Positions 24,002 to 31,907 of a DNA stretch of 64,000 nucleotides are shown one piece after another; the stretch's first letter is position 1; every line of letters starts with the position of its first letter. Origin of the DNA: Oryzobacter telluris (GTDB lineage: Bacteria; Actinomycetota; Actinomycetes; Actinomycetales; Dermatophilaceae). The stretch covers positions 372,001-436,000 of the forward strand of contig NZ_CP170723.1 of the NCBI RefSeq assembly GCF_043099285.1, written 5' to 3'. The notes under the pieces are model-generated. The model ran no database searches, was not told where the DNA came from, and worked only from the letters and a program-made list of their open reading frames with translations. The translations under genes were made by a program, and so were the position numbers.

Positions 24002-24101
24002 AACGAAGGGACAGGGTAACGAACCCGCGCACCACCGGGCAAAACGGGTCCGGCGCCGGACGTGGCGCGACCCTGGGTACCGCTCACTGCGGCCTCGAGA
24101 T

Positions 24102-24149
24102 CAGTGCTGCAGGAAACCGGTGCCCCGGCCCCGGTTTCGTGCAGCAGTG
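24102..24149. repeat. 19-base inverted repeat with two G-G mismatches
   Basis: Arms 24102-24120 and 24131-24149 pair across a 10-base loop with only two mismatches, both G opposite G. It is in the gap between tRNA-Ser and the next gene. Confidence 0.75.
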
Positions 24150-24235
24150 ATGGGAGGCCGGCCGCCCGGGTGCGCGCGGTGGGCGCTCGGCGGTTCGGGG
24201 GACACGGCGCCCGCATCGCTGCCACACTGCCCGCC

Positions 24236-24829
24236 ATGACGACTCCGGGGGGTCAGCCGACGCCTGACCACCAGCCACCCGTCCCACCGACCGCCGCCGC
24301 TCCGGCGGGATGGCAGGAGCCCCAGCCCGGGTGGCCGCGGGCCCAGCCCGCCTGGCCGGTCGTGTCCCCGCGCCCACCGGCCGTGGAGGCGCGCGACCAG
24401 ACCGCCCGCACCATCGGCATCATCGCGCTGGTCGTCGGCGGCCTGGCCCTGCTGGCCCAGGTCCTGATGGTCGTGTTCCCGTTCCTCCTCATCGGCGGCC
24501 TCATGGCGGGCTCCGAGGGCGACTGGGTCGAGGAGGGGCCGATCCCGATGAGCAACAGCGCCTTCTCGGGCGCGGCCACCCCGGCGAGCGACGGCTCGAT
24601 GTCGGGGACCGCCCTGCGCGACGGGCTCGTCGCGGCCGGGAGGACGACCGGCGCCATCCACCGCTCGCCGAGCAGCATCGAGTGTGACGACGTGCGCCGG
24701 GTCGAGGCCGACGCCTCGGTCCTGTGCCGCGGTGCCGACGGCGACCGCTGGTACGCCGTCGTGCGGTTCACCGCCTCGAGCGGATCGTTCGACGTCACGA
24801 CGATGAGCGATGTCGAGGACGAGTGGTGA
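24236..24829 (+). CDS. Proline-rich membrane protein with C-terminal extracellular domain (first of pair)
   Basis: 197 residues. It has a disordered Pro/Gln-rich cytoplasmic N-terminus (about 1-55), a long hydrophobic stretch of one or two helices (IGIIALVVGGLALLAQVLMVVFPFLLIGGLM), then a small exported domain with two cysteines (IECDDVRR, VLCRGADG) resembling DUF4333-type domains. Function is unknown. Its stop overlaps the start of the next, similar gene (GTGA), so the two are a duplicated, co-translated pair. The start at MTTPGG is preferred because the region upstream holds the palindrome at 24102-24149. Confidence 0.8.
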   Translation: MTTPGGQPTPDHQPPVPPTAAAPAGWQEPQPGWPRAQPAWPVVSPRPPAVEARDQTARTIGIIALVVGGLALLAQVLMVVFPFLLIGGLMAGSEGDWVEEGPIPMSNSAFSGAATPASDGSMSGTALRDGLVAAGRTTGAIHRSPSSIECDDVRRVEADASVLCRGADGDRWYAVVRFTASSGSFDVTTMSDVEDEW

Positions 24830-25386
24830 GCACGCCTCCCGAGCAGCCGCTCGTCCCGCCGAGCCCGCAGGGCCGCTCGGGTCCGCCCGCCGCGCCCGCC
24901 CCGCAGCCGCAGTACCCGGCGCAGTACCCACCGCAGGCCTGGGGGCCACCGCCGGCGTACCCCGGCTGGGCGCCGCCCGCCACCGACTCCGAGTCGGCCA
25001 CGGCCCTGCGCAGCGCGCGCACGGCGCTGGGCTGGGCCATCGGTGCCGCCGTGGGTGCCGGCCTGTCGCTCGTGCTGACCCTCCTGCTGCTCGTGAGTGA
25101 CATCGGCGCTGCCGCCGTCCCGGAGGACGGGTACTACGGCGAGACCCTGCGCGGGGAGGTCGTCGGGCTGCCGGACGGTGCCCCGCTGGGCGCCGACCGG
25201 CTCGAGCACGTGCTCGGCAACCTCTTCGAGGACTACGGGATCGACCACGACGTCCAGTGCCCCGACACCGCCGCCGTCTCCGTGTCCACCGTCGTCGTGT
25301 GCACCGGTGAGGTCGACGGCTACGAGTGGACCGGGGTCGTCGTGTTCGAGGACACCAAGGGGTCGTTCGCCGTCGTCGAGATCTGA
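24826..25386 (+). CDS. Proline-rich membrane protein, DUF4333-like (second of pair)
   Basis: 186 residues with the same plan as its neighbour: Pro/Gln/Tyr-rich N-terminus, one membrane helix (WAIGAAVGAGLSLVLTLLLLV), and an exported domain with a cysteine pair (DVQCPDT, VVCTGEVDG) ending VVVFEDTKGSFAVVE. This end resembles DUF4333 domains of actinobacterial lipoproteins and membrane proteins. The GTG start overlaps the upstream stop by four bases. Its 3' end overlaps the convergent glycosyltransferase gene by 67 bases. Confidence 0.8.
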   Translation: MSTPPEQPLVPPSPQGRSGPPAAPAPQPQYPAQYPPQAWGPPPAYPGWAPPATDSESATALRSARTALGWAIGAAVGAGLSLVLTLLLLVSDIGAAAVPEDGYYGETLRGEVVGLPDGAPLGADRLEHVLGNLFEDYGIDHDVQCPDTAAVSVSTVVVCTGEVDGYEWTGVVVFEDTKGSFAVVEI

Positions 25387-26597
25387 GCGCCGTCCTCCGC
25401 AGATGACGCCCCGCCGCCTCCCGCTGGTCGGAGCGAGGCGGGCGCGAACACCCAGAGCTTCATCGCGAGGAACTTCACCGCGGTGGCGACGGCGGTCGTC
25501 ATCGCGACGACCGCGGTCTCGACGCCGGTGCCGGCACCGGGCATCGCGGCGTGGAGGAGGTCGAGGCCGGCCGTCGTCATCGCGAGCGTGAACACGAGGA
25601 CGAGCAGCCCCTGGACCTGCTGCCGCCAGGCGCCGGCCCGGCCGCGCACGCGGAAGGTCCAGCGCCGGTTGGCCCAGGTGTTCGCCACGGCGGCCACGAG
25701 GAGGGCGATGGCGTTGGCCGCCGCCGCGGACTCCATCCCCTGGCGCAGGGCGACGAACCCGCCGAGGTGCAGCAGGGTCGACAGCACCCCGATGACGGCG
25801 AACACGGCGAGCTCCCCGCCCATCGACCTCGGTGCCTCCACGGGGCCGCGGCCGATGCGTTCGGCGATCTCGTCGACGGGCAGGCGGCCGCGCGCCAGGG
25901 CGGTGCCGACCCGCCACATCCCCTTGAGGTCGTCGCGCGCGGTGGAGGCGAGGGCGACTCGGCTGTCGGGGTCGTCGTACCAGTCGACAGGGACCTCGTG
26001 GATGCGCAGCCCGCACCGCTGCGCGAGGACGAGCAGCTCGGTGTCGAAGAACCACGTGGTGTCCTCGACGAGGGGGAGCAGCTCACGGGCGACGTCGGCG
26101 CGGATCGCCTTGAACCCGCACTGGGCGTCGGAGAAGCGGGCGCCGAGGGTGGCGCGCAGCAGGAGGTTGTAGCCGCGGGAGATGACCTCGCGCTTGGCCC
26201 CGCGGACCACCCGCGACGACCGGTGCAGCCGGCTGCCGATGGAGAGGTCCGAGTGCCCGGACATCAGGGGGGCGACGAGGGGCCACAGGGCGTCGAGGTC
26301 GGTGGAGAGGTCGACGTCCGTGTAGGCGAGGACGAGGGCGTCGGACTCGCCCCAGACCCGGGCCAGCGCCCGGCCGCGGCCCTTCTGCTCCAGCCGCACG
26401 GCCCGGACCGCCGGGAGGGTGGCCACGAGGTGCGTGGCCACCTCCCAGGTGAGGTCGGTGCTCGCGTTGTCGGCGATGGTGATGCGGAAGGGGTACGGGA
26501 ACGTCTCGACGAGGTGGGCGTGCAGCCGGTGCACGGAGGCCGCGAGCACGGCCTGCTCGTCGTGCACCGGCACCACGACGTCGAGGACGGTGGTCAC
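25320..26597 (-). CDS. GT2 glycosyltransferase fused to a GtrA-like membrane domain
   Basis: 425 residues. The N-terminal GT-A domain resembles dolichol-phosphate mannose synthase (DVVVPVHDEQAVLAASV, ADNASTDLT, DxD-type AYTDVDLSTD with Asp94/Asp96). It likely moves a sugar from a nucleotide donor to polyprenyl phosphate. From about residue 295 a four-helix GtrA-like domain follows (AVFAVIGVLSTLLHLGGFVALR to KFLAMKLWVFAPAS), which may help flip the lipid-linked sugar. The GTG start overlaps the stop of the upstream mannosyltransferase gene (GTGA), so the donor maker and user are co-expressed. The C-terminal 20-odd residues lie antisense to the convergent gene. Confidence 0.9.
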   Translation of the reverse strand: MTTVLDVVVPVHDEQAVLAASVHRLHAHLVETFPYPFRITIADNASTDLTWEVATHLVATLPAVRAVRLEQKGRGRALARVWGESDALVLAYTDVDLSTDLDALWPLVAPLMSGHSDLSIGSRLHRSSRVVRGAKREVISRGYNLLLRATLGARFSDAQCGFKAIRADVARELLPLVEDTTWFFDTELLVLAQRCGLRIHEVPVDWYDDPDSRVALASTARDDLKGMWRVGTALARGRLPVDEIAERIGRGPVEAPRSMGGELAVFAVIGVLSTLLHLGGFVALRQGMESAAAANAIALLVAAVANTWANRRWTFRVRGRAGAWRQQVQGLLVLVFTLAMTTAGLDLLHAAMPGAGTGVETAVVAMTTAVATAVKFLAMKLWVFAPASLRPAGGGGASSAEDGAQISTTANDPLVSSNTTTPVHS

Positions 26598-28660
26598 GAC
26601 GCGCTCCCGGCCACCGGCTGGGTCAGGTCGTAGAACGTCTGGCCCCCGATCGTGACCTCGGTGAAGGTCGCCGCGACCCAGGTGCCGATCTCGCTCGAGG
26701 CGGTGGAGCCGCCGTTCTGCCCGCGGAAGCCGCCGCCGGCGAGGAAGTAGTGGATCCTCCCGTCCGCCACGTCGGCCTGGAACTCGGCCAGCGTCGGCGC
26801 CGGGTCGGACCCGTTGAAGCCGCCGATCGCCATCACCGGCTGCTGCGAGGCGAGCTGGAGGCCGGCCGCGTTCTGCGAGCCGACCGCCGCGGCGACCCAG
26901 GTGTAGGAGTCGGCGTCGGCCTGCAGGGCGGCGACGACGTCGGCGTCGGGCGTGGTCGCGCTGAGCAGGCCGCCCATGCCGCCGCCACGCGTGCCGCCGC
27001 CAGTGGCGGTGCCGCCGGTCGCGCCCGGGGTCGTGCCGTTCGCCGCGGCCGGGCCGCCCGCGGGGGCTCCGCCCGGCATCGCCCCGCCGCGCATCCCGCC
27101 GGGACCGCCACCGGTGGAGGGGCCGGCCGTGACGATCGACCCCGAGTGGCCCGTGGCCAGGGTCGTCGCCGTGTACGCCGCCGGCCCCGCGAGGGACGCC
27201 ACGACCGCCGCCACGGCCACGGCCCGGACCCCGGTGCGGTGCAGCCGCCCGACGAGGAGCAGGAGCGCGGCCGCCGCCAGCCCGACGGCGAGGATGCCGA
27301 AGCGCAGCCAGCCGCCGTACGCGGTGGTCCGCGAGAGGAGGACGAACGCCCACGCGGCGCTCGCGGCCGTGGCGGCCGAGAGGACCAGCGCGCCGCTCAG
27401 GCGGTCGCGGCGCTCCCAGGCCTCCGCCGCGCCCATCCCCACGAGGGCGGCGATGGCCGGGGCGAGGGCGACCGTGTAGTAGTCGTGGAAGATCCCCTGC
27501 ATCAGGGAGAAGGTCAGGGCGGTGACGACCATCCAGAGCCCCATGAGCACGTGGGCCGCGCGCCGGGCGTCGGTGCGCGGGGCACGCCCACGGAAGGCGA
27601 TGCCCGCCACGGCGAGGAGCAGGGCCGCGGGCAGCAGCCAGGAGATCTGGCCACCGGATGACGAGTCGAACATCCGCAGGACGCCGACGTCGGTCGAGAA
27701 CCCGCCACCCCCGCCGCCGCCGACCTTGCCGACCTCGCTGCCGTCGAGACGGCCGAGCCCGTTGTAGCCGAACGTCAGCTCGAGGAAGGAGTCGGTCTGG
27801 CTGCCCCCGACGTACGGGCGCATGCTCGCCGGGACGAGCTCGACCACGGCCACCCACCAGCCGGCCGAGACCACCATCGCCCCGACCGCGGCGAGCGACC
27901 CGAGGAGCCGACGGCCGATCATGGTGTCCGCGAACAGGACCCACGCGATGCCCAGGGCCGGGACGACGAGCAGCACCTGCAGCGTCTTGGTGAGGAAGCC
28001 GAAGCCGACGAAGACGCCCGCGAGAGCCATCCACCGGATCGACCCCTTGTCGATGGCGTGCAGCGTCGCCCACGCGGCCAGCGCCATGAGGAGGGTGAGC
28101 AGCGCGTCGGGGTTGTTGAAGCGGAACATCAGGGCGGCCACGGGCGTGAGGGCGAGGGCCGCGCCGGCGAGGAGGCCGGCGGCCGGGCCGGAGCGGCGCT
28201 TCACGGTGGCGTGGACGACCGCCACGGTCCCGACGCCCATGAGCACCTGCGGCAACAGGATCGCGAACGAGCCGAGCCCGAACAGCCGCACCGACAGCGC
28301 CATCACCCACAGGGCGGCGGGCGGCTTGTCGACGGTGATGGCGTTGCTCGCGTCGAAGCTGCCCCAGAAGAAGGCCGACCACGAGTCCGAACCCGCCTGC
28401 ACCGCAGCCGAGTAGAACGCGTTGGCCCACCCGCTGGCGGTGAGGTTGTAGAGGTACGCGCCGGCGGTGACGACGAGCAGCGCGAGGAGGGCGGGGCGTG
28501 CCCAGGCCGCGTCGTCCTCAGGCCCGCGGAGGACGCGACGACCGCGGTCCGCGAGGGCGGAGCCGCGCGAGGTGCCGGGCCCGGGCAGAGGAGCGGGGGC
28601 CGGCTCGGGAGGTCCGGCACGGTGCGTCGGGTCGGGCTGCGTGAGGGTCGCGGTGTCCAT
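26594..28660 (-). CDS. GT39/ArnT-like mannosyltransferase, integral membrane (YkcB-like)
   Basis: 688 residues with about 11-12 membrane helices. After a disordered Pro-rich N-terminus come the conserved GWANAFYSAAVQAGSDSW and SFDASNAITVDKPP, hallmarks of the PMT_2 family that uses polyprenyl-phosphate sugars to glycosylate exported molecules. A Gly/Ala/Pro/Met-rich low-complexity loop (about residues 510-570) precedes a C-terminal extracellular domain (DADVVAALQADADSYTWVAAAVGSQNAAGLQL). It is paired with the GT2-GtrA gene, which would make its lipid-linked donor. The start at the methionine before DTATL has GGAGG close upstream; longer in-frame starts cross a palindrome. Confidence 0.9.
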   Translation of the reverse strand: MDTATLTQPDPTHRAGPPEPAPAPLPGPGTSRGSALADRGRRVLRGPEDDAAWARPALLALLVVTAGAYLYNLTASGWANAFYSAAVQAGSDSWSAFFWGSFDASNAITVDKPPAALWVMALSVRLFGLGSFAILLPQVLMGVGTVAVVHATVKRRSGPAAGLLAGAALALTPVAALMFRFNNPDALLTLLMALAAWATLHAIDKGSIRWMALAGVFVGFGFLTKTLQVLLVVPALGIAWVLFADTMIGRRLLGSLAAVGAMVVSAGWWVAVVELVPASMRPYVGGSQTDSFLELTFGYNGLGRLDGSEVGKVGGGGGGGFSTDVGVLRMFDSSSGGQISWLLPAALLLAVAGIAFRGRAPRTDARRAAHVLMGLWMVVTALTFSLMQGIFHDYYTVALAPAIAALVGMGAAEAWERRDRLSGALVLSAATAASAAWAFVLLSRTTAYGGWLRFGILAVGLAAAALLLLVGRLHRTGVRAVAVAAVVASLAGPAAYTATTLATGHSGSIVTAGPSTGGGPGGMRGGAMPGGAPAGGPAAANGTTPGATGGTATGGGTRGGGMGGLLSATTPDADVVAALQADADSYTWVAAAVGSQNAAGLQLASQQPVMAIGGFNGSDPAPTLAEFQADVADGRIHYFLAGGGFRGQNGGSTASSEIGTWVAATFTEVTIGGQTFYDLTQPVAGSAS

Positions 28661-28737
28661 GCCTCCACGGTCGGACCCGCCGATGTGCCGGGGCTGTGCC
28701 CGCCCTGTCCTCCTCCGTAGACCTCCCTCCCCTTCGG

Positions 28738-28785
28738 CCGTGAGTGCGGAACTGGTCGCTCTGGCAACCACTTCCGCACTCACGG
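28738..28785. repeat. 19-base inverted repeat, one C-C mismatch
   Basis: Arms 28738-28756 and 28767-28785 pair with a single mismatch across a 10-base loop. It lies between the divergent mannosyltransferase and GNAT genes, where a terminator is not expected. Confidence 0.78.
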
Positions 28786-28809
28786 GCGGTGGGGTGGGAG
28801 GATGGCGGC

Positions 28810-29331
28810 GTGCCAGTGCCGCCGCCCGACCCGTCCGCGCCCCTCGTCATCCGACGGGCGCGCGAGGACGAGCTGGCCGTGGTCGGCGACCTCACCGTCG
28901 ACGCGTACGTGGGGGCGGGCGTCATCCCGTCGGACGCGGCGTACCTCGAGTTCCTGCGCGATGCCGCCCACCGCCACCGGGAGGCCGAGGTGTGGGTGGC
29001 GCTCGACGGCGACCGCGTCATCGGAACGGTCACCTACGTGGAGCCCGGCTCGGCCCTGGTCGAGGTGTCGCGGGAGGGTGAGGCGGAGATGCGCTCGCTC
29101 GCGGTCGACCCGTCCGCCGCCGGTCGGGGTGTGGGCGTCGCCTTGGCGCGGCACGTCATCGAGCGGGCGCGGGAGCGCGGTTTCGACGCCGTGGTCCTGT
29201 GCTCGTCGACGACGATGCACGTGGCGCACCGCCTCTACGAGCGGCTGGGCTTCACGCGGATCCCCGAGCGTGACTGGCAGCCCGTCCCGGAGGTCCACCT
29301 CCTCGCTTACACCCTCCCCCTCCACGACTGA
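28810..29331 (+). CDS. GNAT family N-acetyltransferase
   Basis: 173 residues with a single GNAT fold. The acetyl-CoA pocket motif RSLAVDPSAAGRGVGVALARHVI is clear, and the end VAHRLYERLGFTRIPERDW is typical. It would acetylate an amine of unknown identity in the cytoplasm. The GTG at 28810 is chosen because GGGAGG lies about 8 bases upstream; a second GTG two codons later is possible. Monocistronic. Confidence 0.9.
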   Translation: MPVPPPDPSAPLVIRRAREDELAVVGDLTVDAYVGAGVIPSDAAYLEFLRDAAHRHREAEVWVALDGDRVIGTVTYVEPGSALVEVSREGEAEMRSLAVDPSAAGRGVGVALARHVIERARERGFDAVVLCSSTTMHVAHRLYERLGFTRIPERDWQPVPEVHLLAYTLPLHD

Positions 29332-29416
29332 CTGCGCTCCACCCACCGCAGACGGGTCGAAGAACGGCTCGCGGAGGTGGGTGAACCGCAAGAAGTCGCG
29401 CTGGTGACGGCGACCT

Positions 29417-29477
29417 CGTGCGACTTCGGTGCGGTTCCTGCCCTCGCGCCGCGCCGGAACCGCACCCAACTCGCACG
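29417..29477. repeat. 22-base inverted repeat with two C-C mismatches
   Basis: Arms 29417-29438 and 29456-29477 pair across a 17-base loop; both mismatches are C opposite C. It lies between the convergent GNAT and sensor-kinase genes, so a bidirectional termination role is possible. Confidence 0.75.
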
Positions 29478-29500
29478 GAGTCGGGGTGAGAGGGGGAGGG

Positions 29501-30976
29501 TCAGCCGGTGGGGAGGAGGACGGAGAAGGTCGTGTTGCCCGGCCGGCTCGCCAGCTCGACCCGGCCGCCGTGGGCCTGGCCCACCGCGGCGACGATGCTC
29601 AGCCCGAGACCGGTCGACCCCTGGGCCCGCGTGCGCGCGTCGTCGCCACGGGTGAAGCGCTCGAACACGCTGGCCTGCAACGCATCCGGGACGCCCGGCC
29701 CGTCGTCGGACACCGACACCCGCACGAGCCCACCCTCCGGCCGGACCCGCGTGACGACCTTCGTCCCGGGAGGCGTGTGGGTGCGCGCGTTGGCGAGGAG
29801 GTTTGCGAGCAGCTGGTGCAGCCGGGCCTGGTCGCCCGGGACCTCGATGGGCTCCTCGGGCAGGTCAAGCTCCCACGCGTGCTGCGGCGAGGCGGCGTGC
29901 GCGTCACTCACCGCGTTGACGGCGAGGAGGGAGAGGTCGACGGCCTCGCGCTCGAGGGGGCGGCCGGCATCGAGGCGGGCGAGGAGGAGGAGGTCCTCGA
30001 CGAGCTCCTGCATCCGCAGCGCCTCGGCCTCGACGCGCCCGATGGCGTGCTTCACGGTGTCGGGGACCGGTTCCCGCTCGCGGCGGGTGAGCTCGGCGTA
30101 GCCCCGGATGGAGGCGAGCGGCGTGCGCAGCTCGTGCGAGGCGTCGGCGACGAACTGCCGCACCTGCGTCTCGCTCTCCTGGCGCGACTGCAGCGCCGAC
30201 TCGACGTTGTCGAGCATGGTGTTGAGGGCGACGGCGACCTGGCCGACCTCGGTGCGCTCGTCGGCATCCGCCTCGGGCACGCGCACGGCGAGGGCGACGT
30301 CACCGGAGTCGAGCTTGAGGTGCGAGACCCCCCGCGCGGTGGCGGCGACGCGGTCGAGCGGGGCGAGGCTGCGCCGGATGACGAACGTCCCGCCGATGGC
30401 GACGAGGACGAGCCCGACCGCCGTGCCGCCGGCGACGACCGCGATGAGCCGGTCGATGAACTCCTCCACCGGCTGGGTCGACAGGCCGACGACGAGGAGG
30501 TCGCCGCTCTGCGGCAGCGTCCGGGCGATGACGAGGTAGGTCCCCGTCCCGTCGCCGAGGTCGATGCGCGTGGGGGAGGACGCCGCGTCCACCCGGCGCA
30601 GCTCGGCCATCTGTCGGGCGTTGAGGGTGCTGAACCGGCCCCGCTCGTCGACGACCGAGTTCACCGGGTCGCCGCCGTCGTCGACGGCCACCGCACCGGT
30701 GGAGGTGAGCTCGAGGACGAGGGAGTCACCGCCCCCCGGGCTGCGCTGCGGGCCGCTCGGGCCGTCGCCCTGGGGCAGGCGCGGGACGCCGTCACCGCGG
30801 CGCTCGTCGACGCGCATCACCGAGCGCTGCACGTCGTCGGCGAGCTGGTTCTCGAGGTACTGCCGGGTGGTCACGAGGGTCACGGCACCCACCGCGAGCA
30901 TCGTGATCGCGAGCAGGGAGAGGACCGAGGCCAGGAGCTTGGCCCGCAGGGTCCAGCGGGAGACGGGATGGGGCAT
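29501..30976 (-). CDS. Two-component sensor histidine kinase
   Basis: 491 residues. Membrane helices lie at about 12-36 and 176-200, enclosing an extracellular sensor domain of about 140 residues. HAMP linker, then HisKA with phospho-acceptor His281 (DASHELRTPLASIRG) and HATPase with N box (LLANLLANARTHTPPG), G1 (VSDDGPGVP), F and G2 boxes (GLGLSIVAAVGQAHGG) follow. It belongs to the EnvZ/MtrB-like class that partners OmpR-type regulators. It lies 26 bases after its regulator. The start ATG at 30976 gives a normal N-terminus; longer frames run back through the regulator gene. The stimulus is unknown. Confidence 0.95.
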   Translation of the reverse strand: MPHPVSRWTLRAKLLASVLSLLAITMLAVGAVTLVTTRQYLENQLADDVQRSVMRVDERRGDGVPRLPQGDGPSGPQRSPGGGDSLVLELTSTGAVAVDDGGDPVNSVVDERGRFSTLNARQMAELRRVDAASSPTRIDLGDGTGTYLVIARTLPQSGDLLVVGLSTQPVEEFIDRLIAVVAGGTAVGLVLVAIGGTFVIRRSLAPLDRVAATARGVSHLKLDSGDVALAVRVPEADADERTEVGQVAVALNTMLDNVESALQSRQESETQVRQFVADASHELRTPLASIRGYAELTRREREPVPDTVKHAIGRVEAEALRMQELVEDLLLLARLDAGRPLEREAVDLSLLAVNAVSDAHAASPQHAWELDLPEEPIEVPGDQARLHQLLANLLANARTHTPPGTKVVTRVRPEGGLVRVSVSDDGPGVPDALQASVFERFTRGDDARTRAQGSTGLGLSIVAAVGQAHGGRVELASRPGNTTFSVLLPTG

Positions 30977-31002
30977 GGCGGGTCCGGAGCCGGTCCGACC
31001 GC

Positions 31003-31740
31003 TCAGTCGGTGGGCTTGAGGACGTAGCCCACGCCGCGCATCGTGTGGATCATCGGGTTGCGGCCGGCATCGATCTTCTTGCGCAGGTAGGAGATGTAGA
31101 GCTCGACGACGTTGGCCTGGCCGCCGAAGTCGTAGTTCCACACGCGGTCGAGGATCTGCGCCTTCGACAGCACCCGCTTGGGGTTGCGCATGAGGTAGCG
31201 CAGCAGCTCGAACTCGGTGGCCGTGAGGTGGATGTCGGCGCCGTCGCGGATGACCTCGTGGCTGTCCTCGTCCATCGTGAGGTCGCCGACCACGAGGAGC
31301 GAGCCGCCGTCGTCGGCCGCGACGGTGGTGCGGCGCATCAACGCACGCAGGCGGGCCACGACCTCCTCGAGGCTGAACGGCTTGGTGACGTAGTCGTCGC
31401 CGCCGGCGGTGAGCCCGGCGACGCGGTCCTCGACGGCGTCCTTCGCGGTGAGGAAGAGGACCGGCACGTTGGGGTCGTCGCCGCGCATCCGGCGCATGAC
31501 CTCGAGGCCGTCGAAGTCGGGGAGCATCATGTCGAGGACGACCGCGTCCGGGCCGAACTCCTTGGCGGCGCGCACGGCGGCGACACCGCTGCCGGCGCTG
31601 CGCACCTCCCAGCCCTCGTAGCGCAGGGCCATCGAGAGCAGCTCGGTGAGGTTGGGCTCGTCGTCGACGACCAGCACCCGCACGGGGCTGCCGTCGGGGC
31701 GCTGGAGGGCGGGGGCCGTCTGCGAACGGGTCGTGGTCAT
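31003..31740 (-). CDS. OmpR/PhoB-family response regulator
   Basis: 245 residues. The receiver domain has acidic pair DDE near 26-28, phospho-acceptor Asp70 (VVLDMMLPDFDG), and conserved Thr/Ser and Lys120 (VTKPFS). The winged-helix DNA-binding domain follows (HLTATEFELLRYLMRNPKRVLSKAQILDRVW, VVELYISYLRKKID, IHTMRGVGYVLK). It is co-transcribed with the kinase downstream. CCTGTG direct repeats in the divergent promoter at 31784-31809 are likely binding sites, suggesting control of itself and the divergent low-complexity protein. Confidence 0.96.
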   Translation of the reverse strand: MTTTRSQTAPALQRPDGSPVRVLVVDDEPNLTELLSMALRYEGWEVRSAGSGVAAVRAAKEFGPDAVVLDMMLPDFDGLEVMRRMRGDDPNVPVLFLTAKDAVEDRVAGLTAGGDDYVTKPFSLEEVVARLRALMRRTTVAADDGGSLLVVGDLTMDEDSHEVIRDGADIHLTATEFELLRYLMRNPKRVLSKAQILDRVWNYDFGGQANVVELYISYLRKKIDAGRNPMIHTMRGVGYVLKPTD

Positions 31741-31907
31741 GGATCCAGTGTGTGTCCGGCTGCTGTTGCCCGTCCATGCGTTTCCTGTGCCGAACCTGTG
31801 TGTCCTGTGCGTTGGGATGTCAGCGGTTTGCTGGCGTCGCCACAGGTCGGCCACAGAGGCCCGCCGCACTCTCGACAGGACGATCGCCCCCCGACCCGGA
31901 GGACACC
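31741..31907. promoter_or_regulatory. Divergent promoter with CCTGTG repeats
   Basis: Three CCTGTG copies are at 31784-31789, 31795-31800 and 31804-31809 (11 and 9 bases apart). An opposite-facing CACAGG...CACAG pair lies at 31841-31856. Spacing near one helical turn is typical of OmpR/PhoB-family operators. Confidence 0.55.

Noticed and set aside
25320..28430. 1036-codon minus-strand frame
   Set aside because: Only the last 425 codons are a protein (GT2-GtrA). The rest is an out-of-frame reading of the mannosyltransferase gene.
29501..31777. 758-codon frame joining regulator and kinase
   Set aside because: The N-terminal part is an out-of-frame reading of the response regulator; no hybrid kinase.
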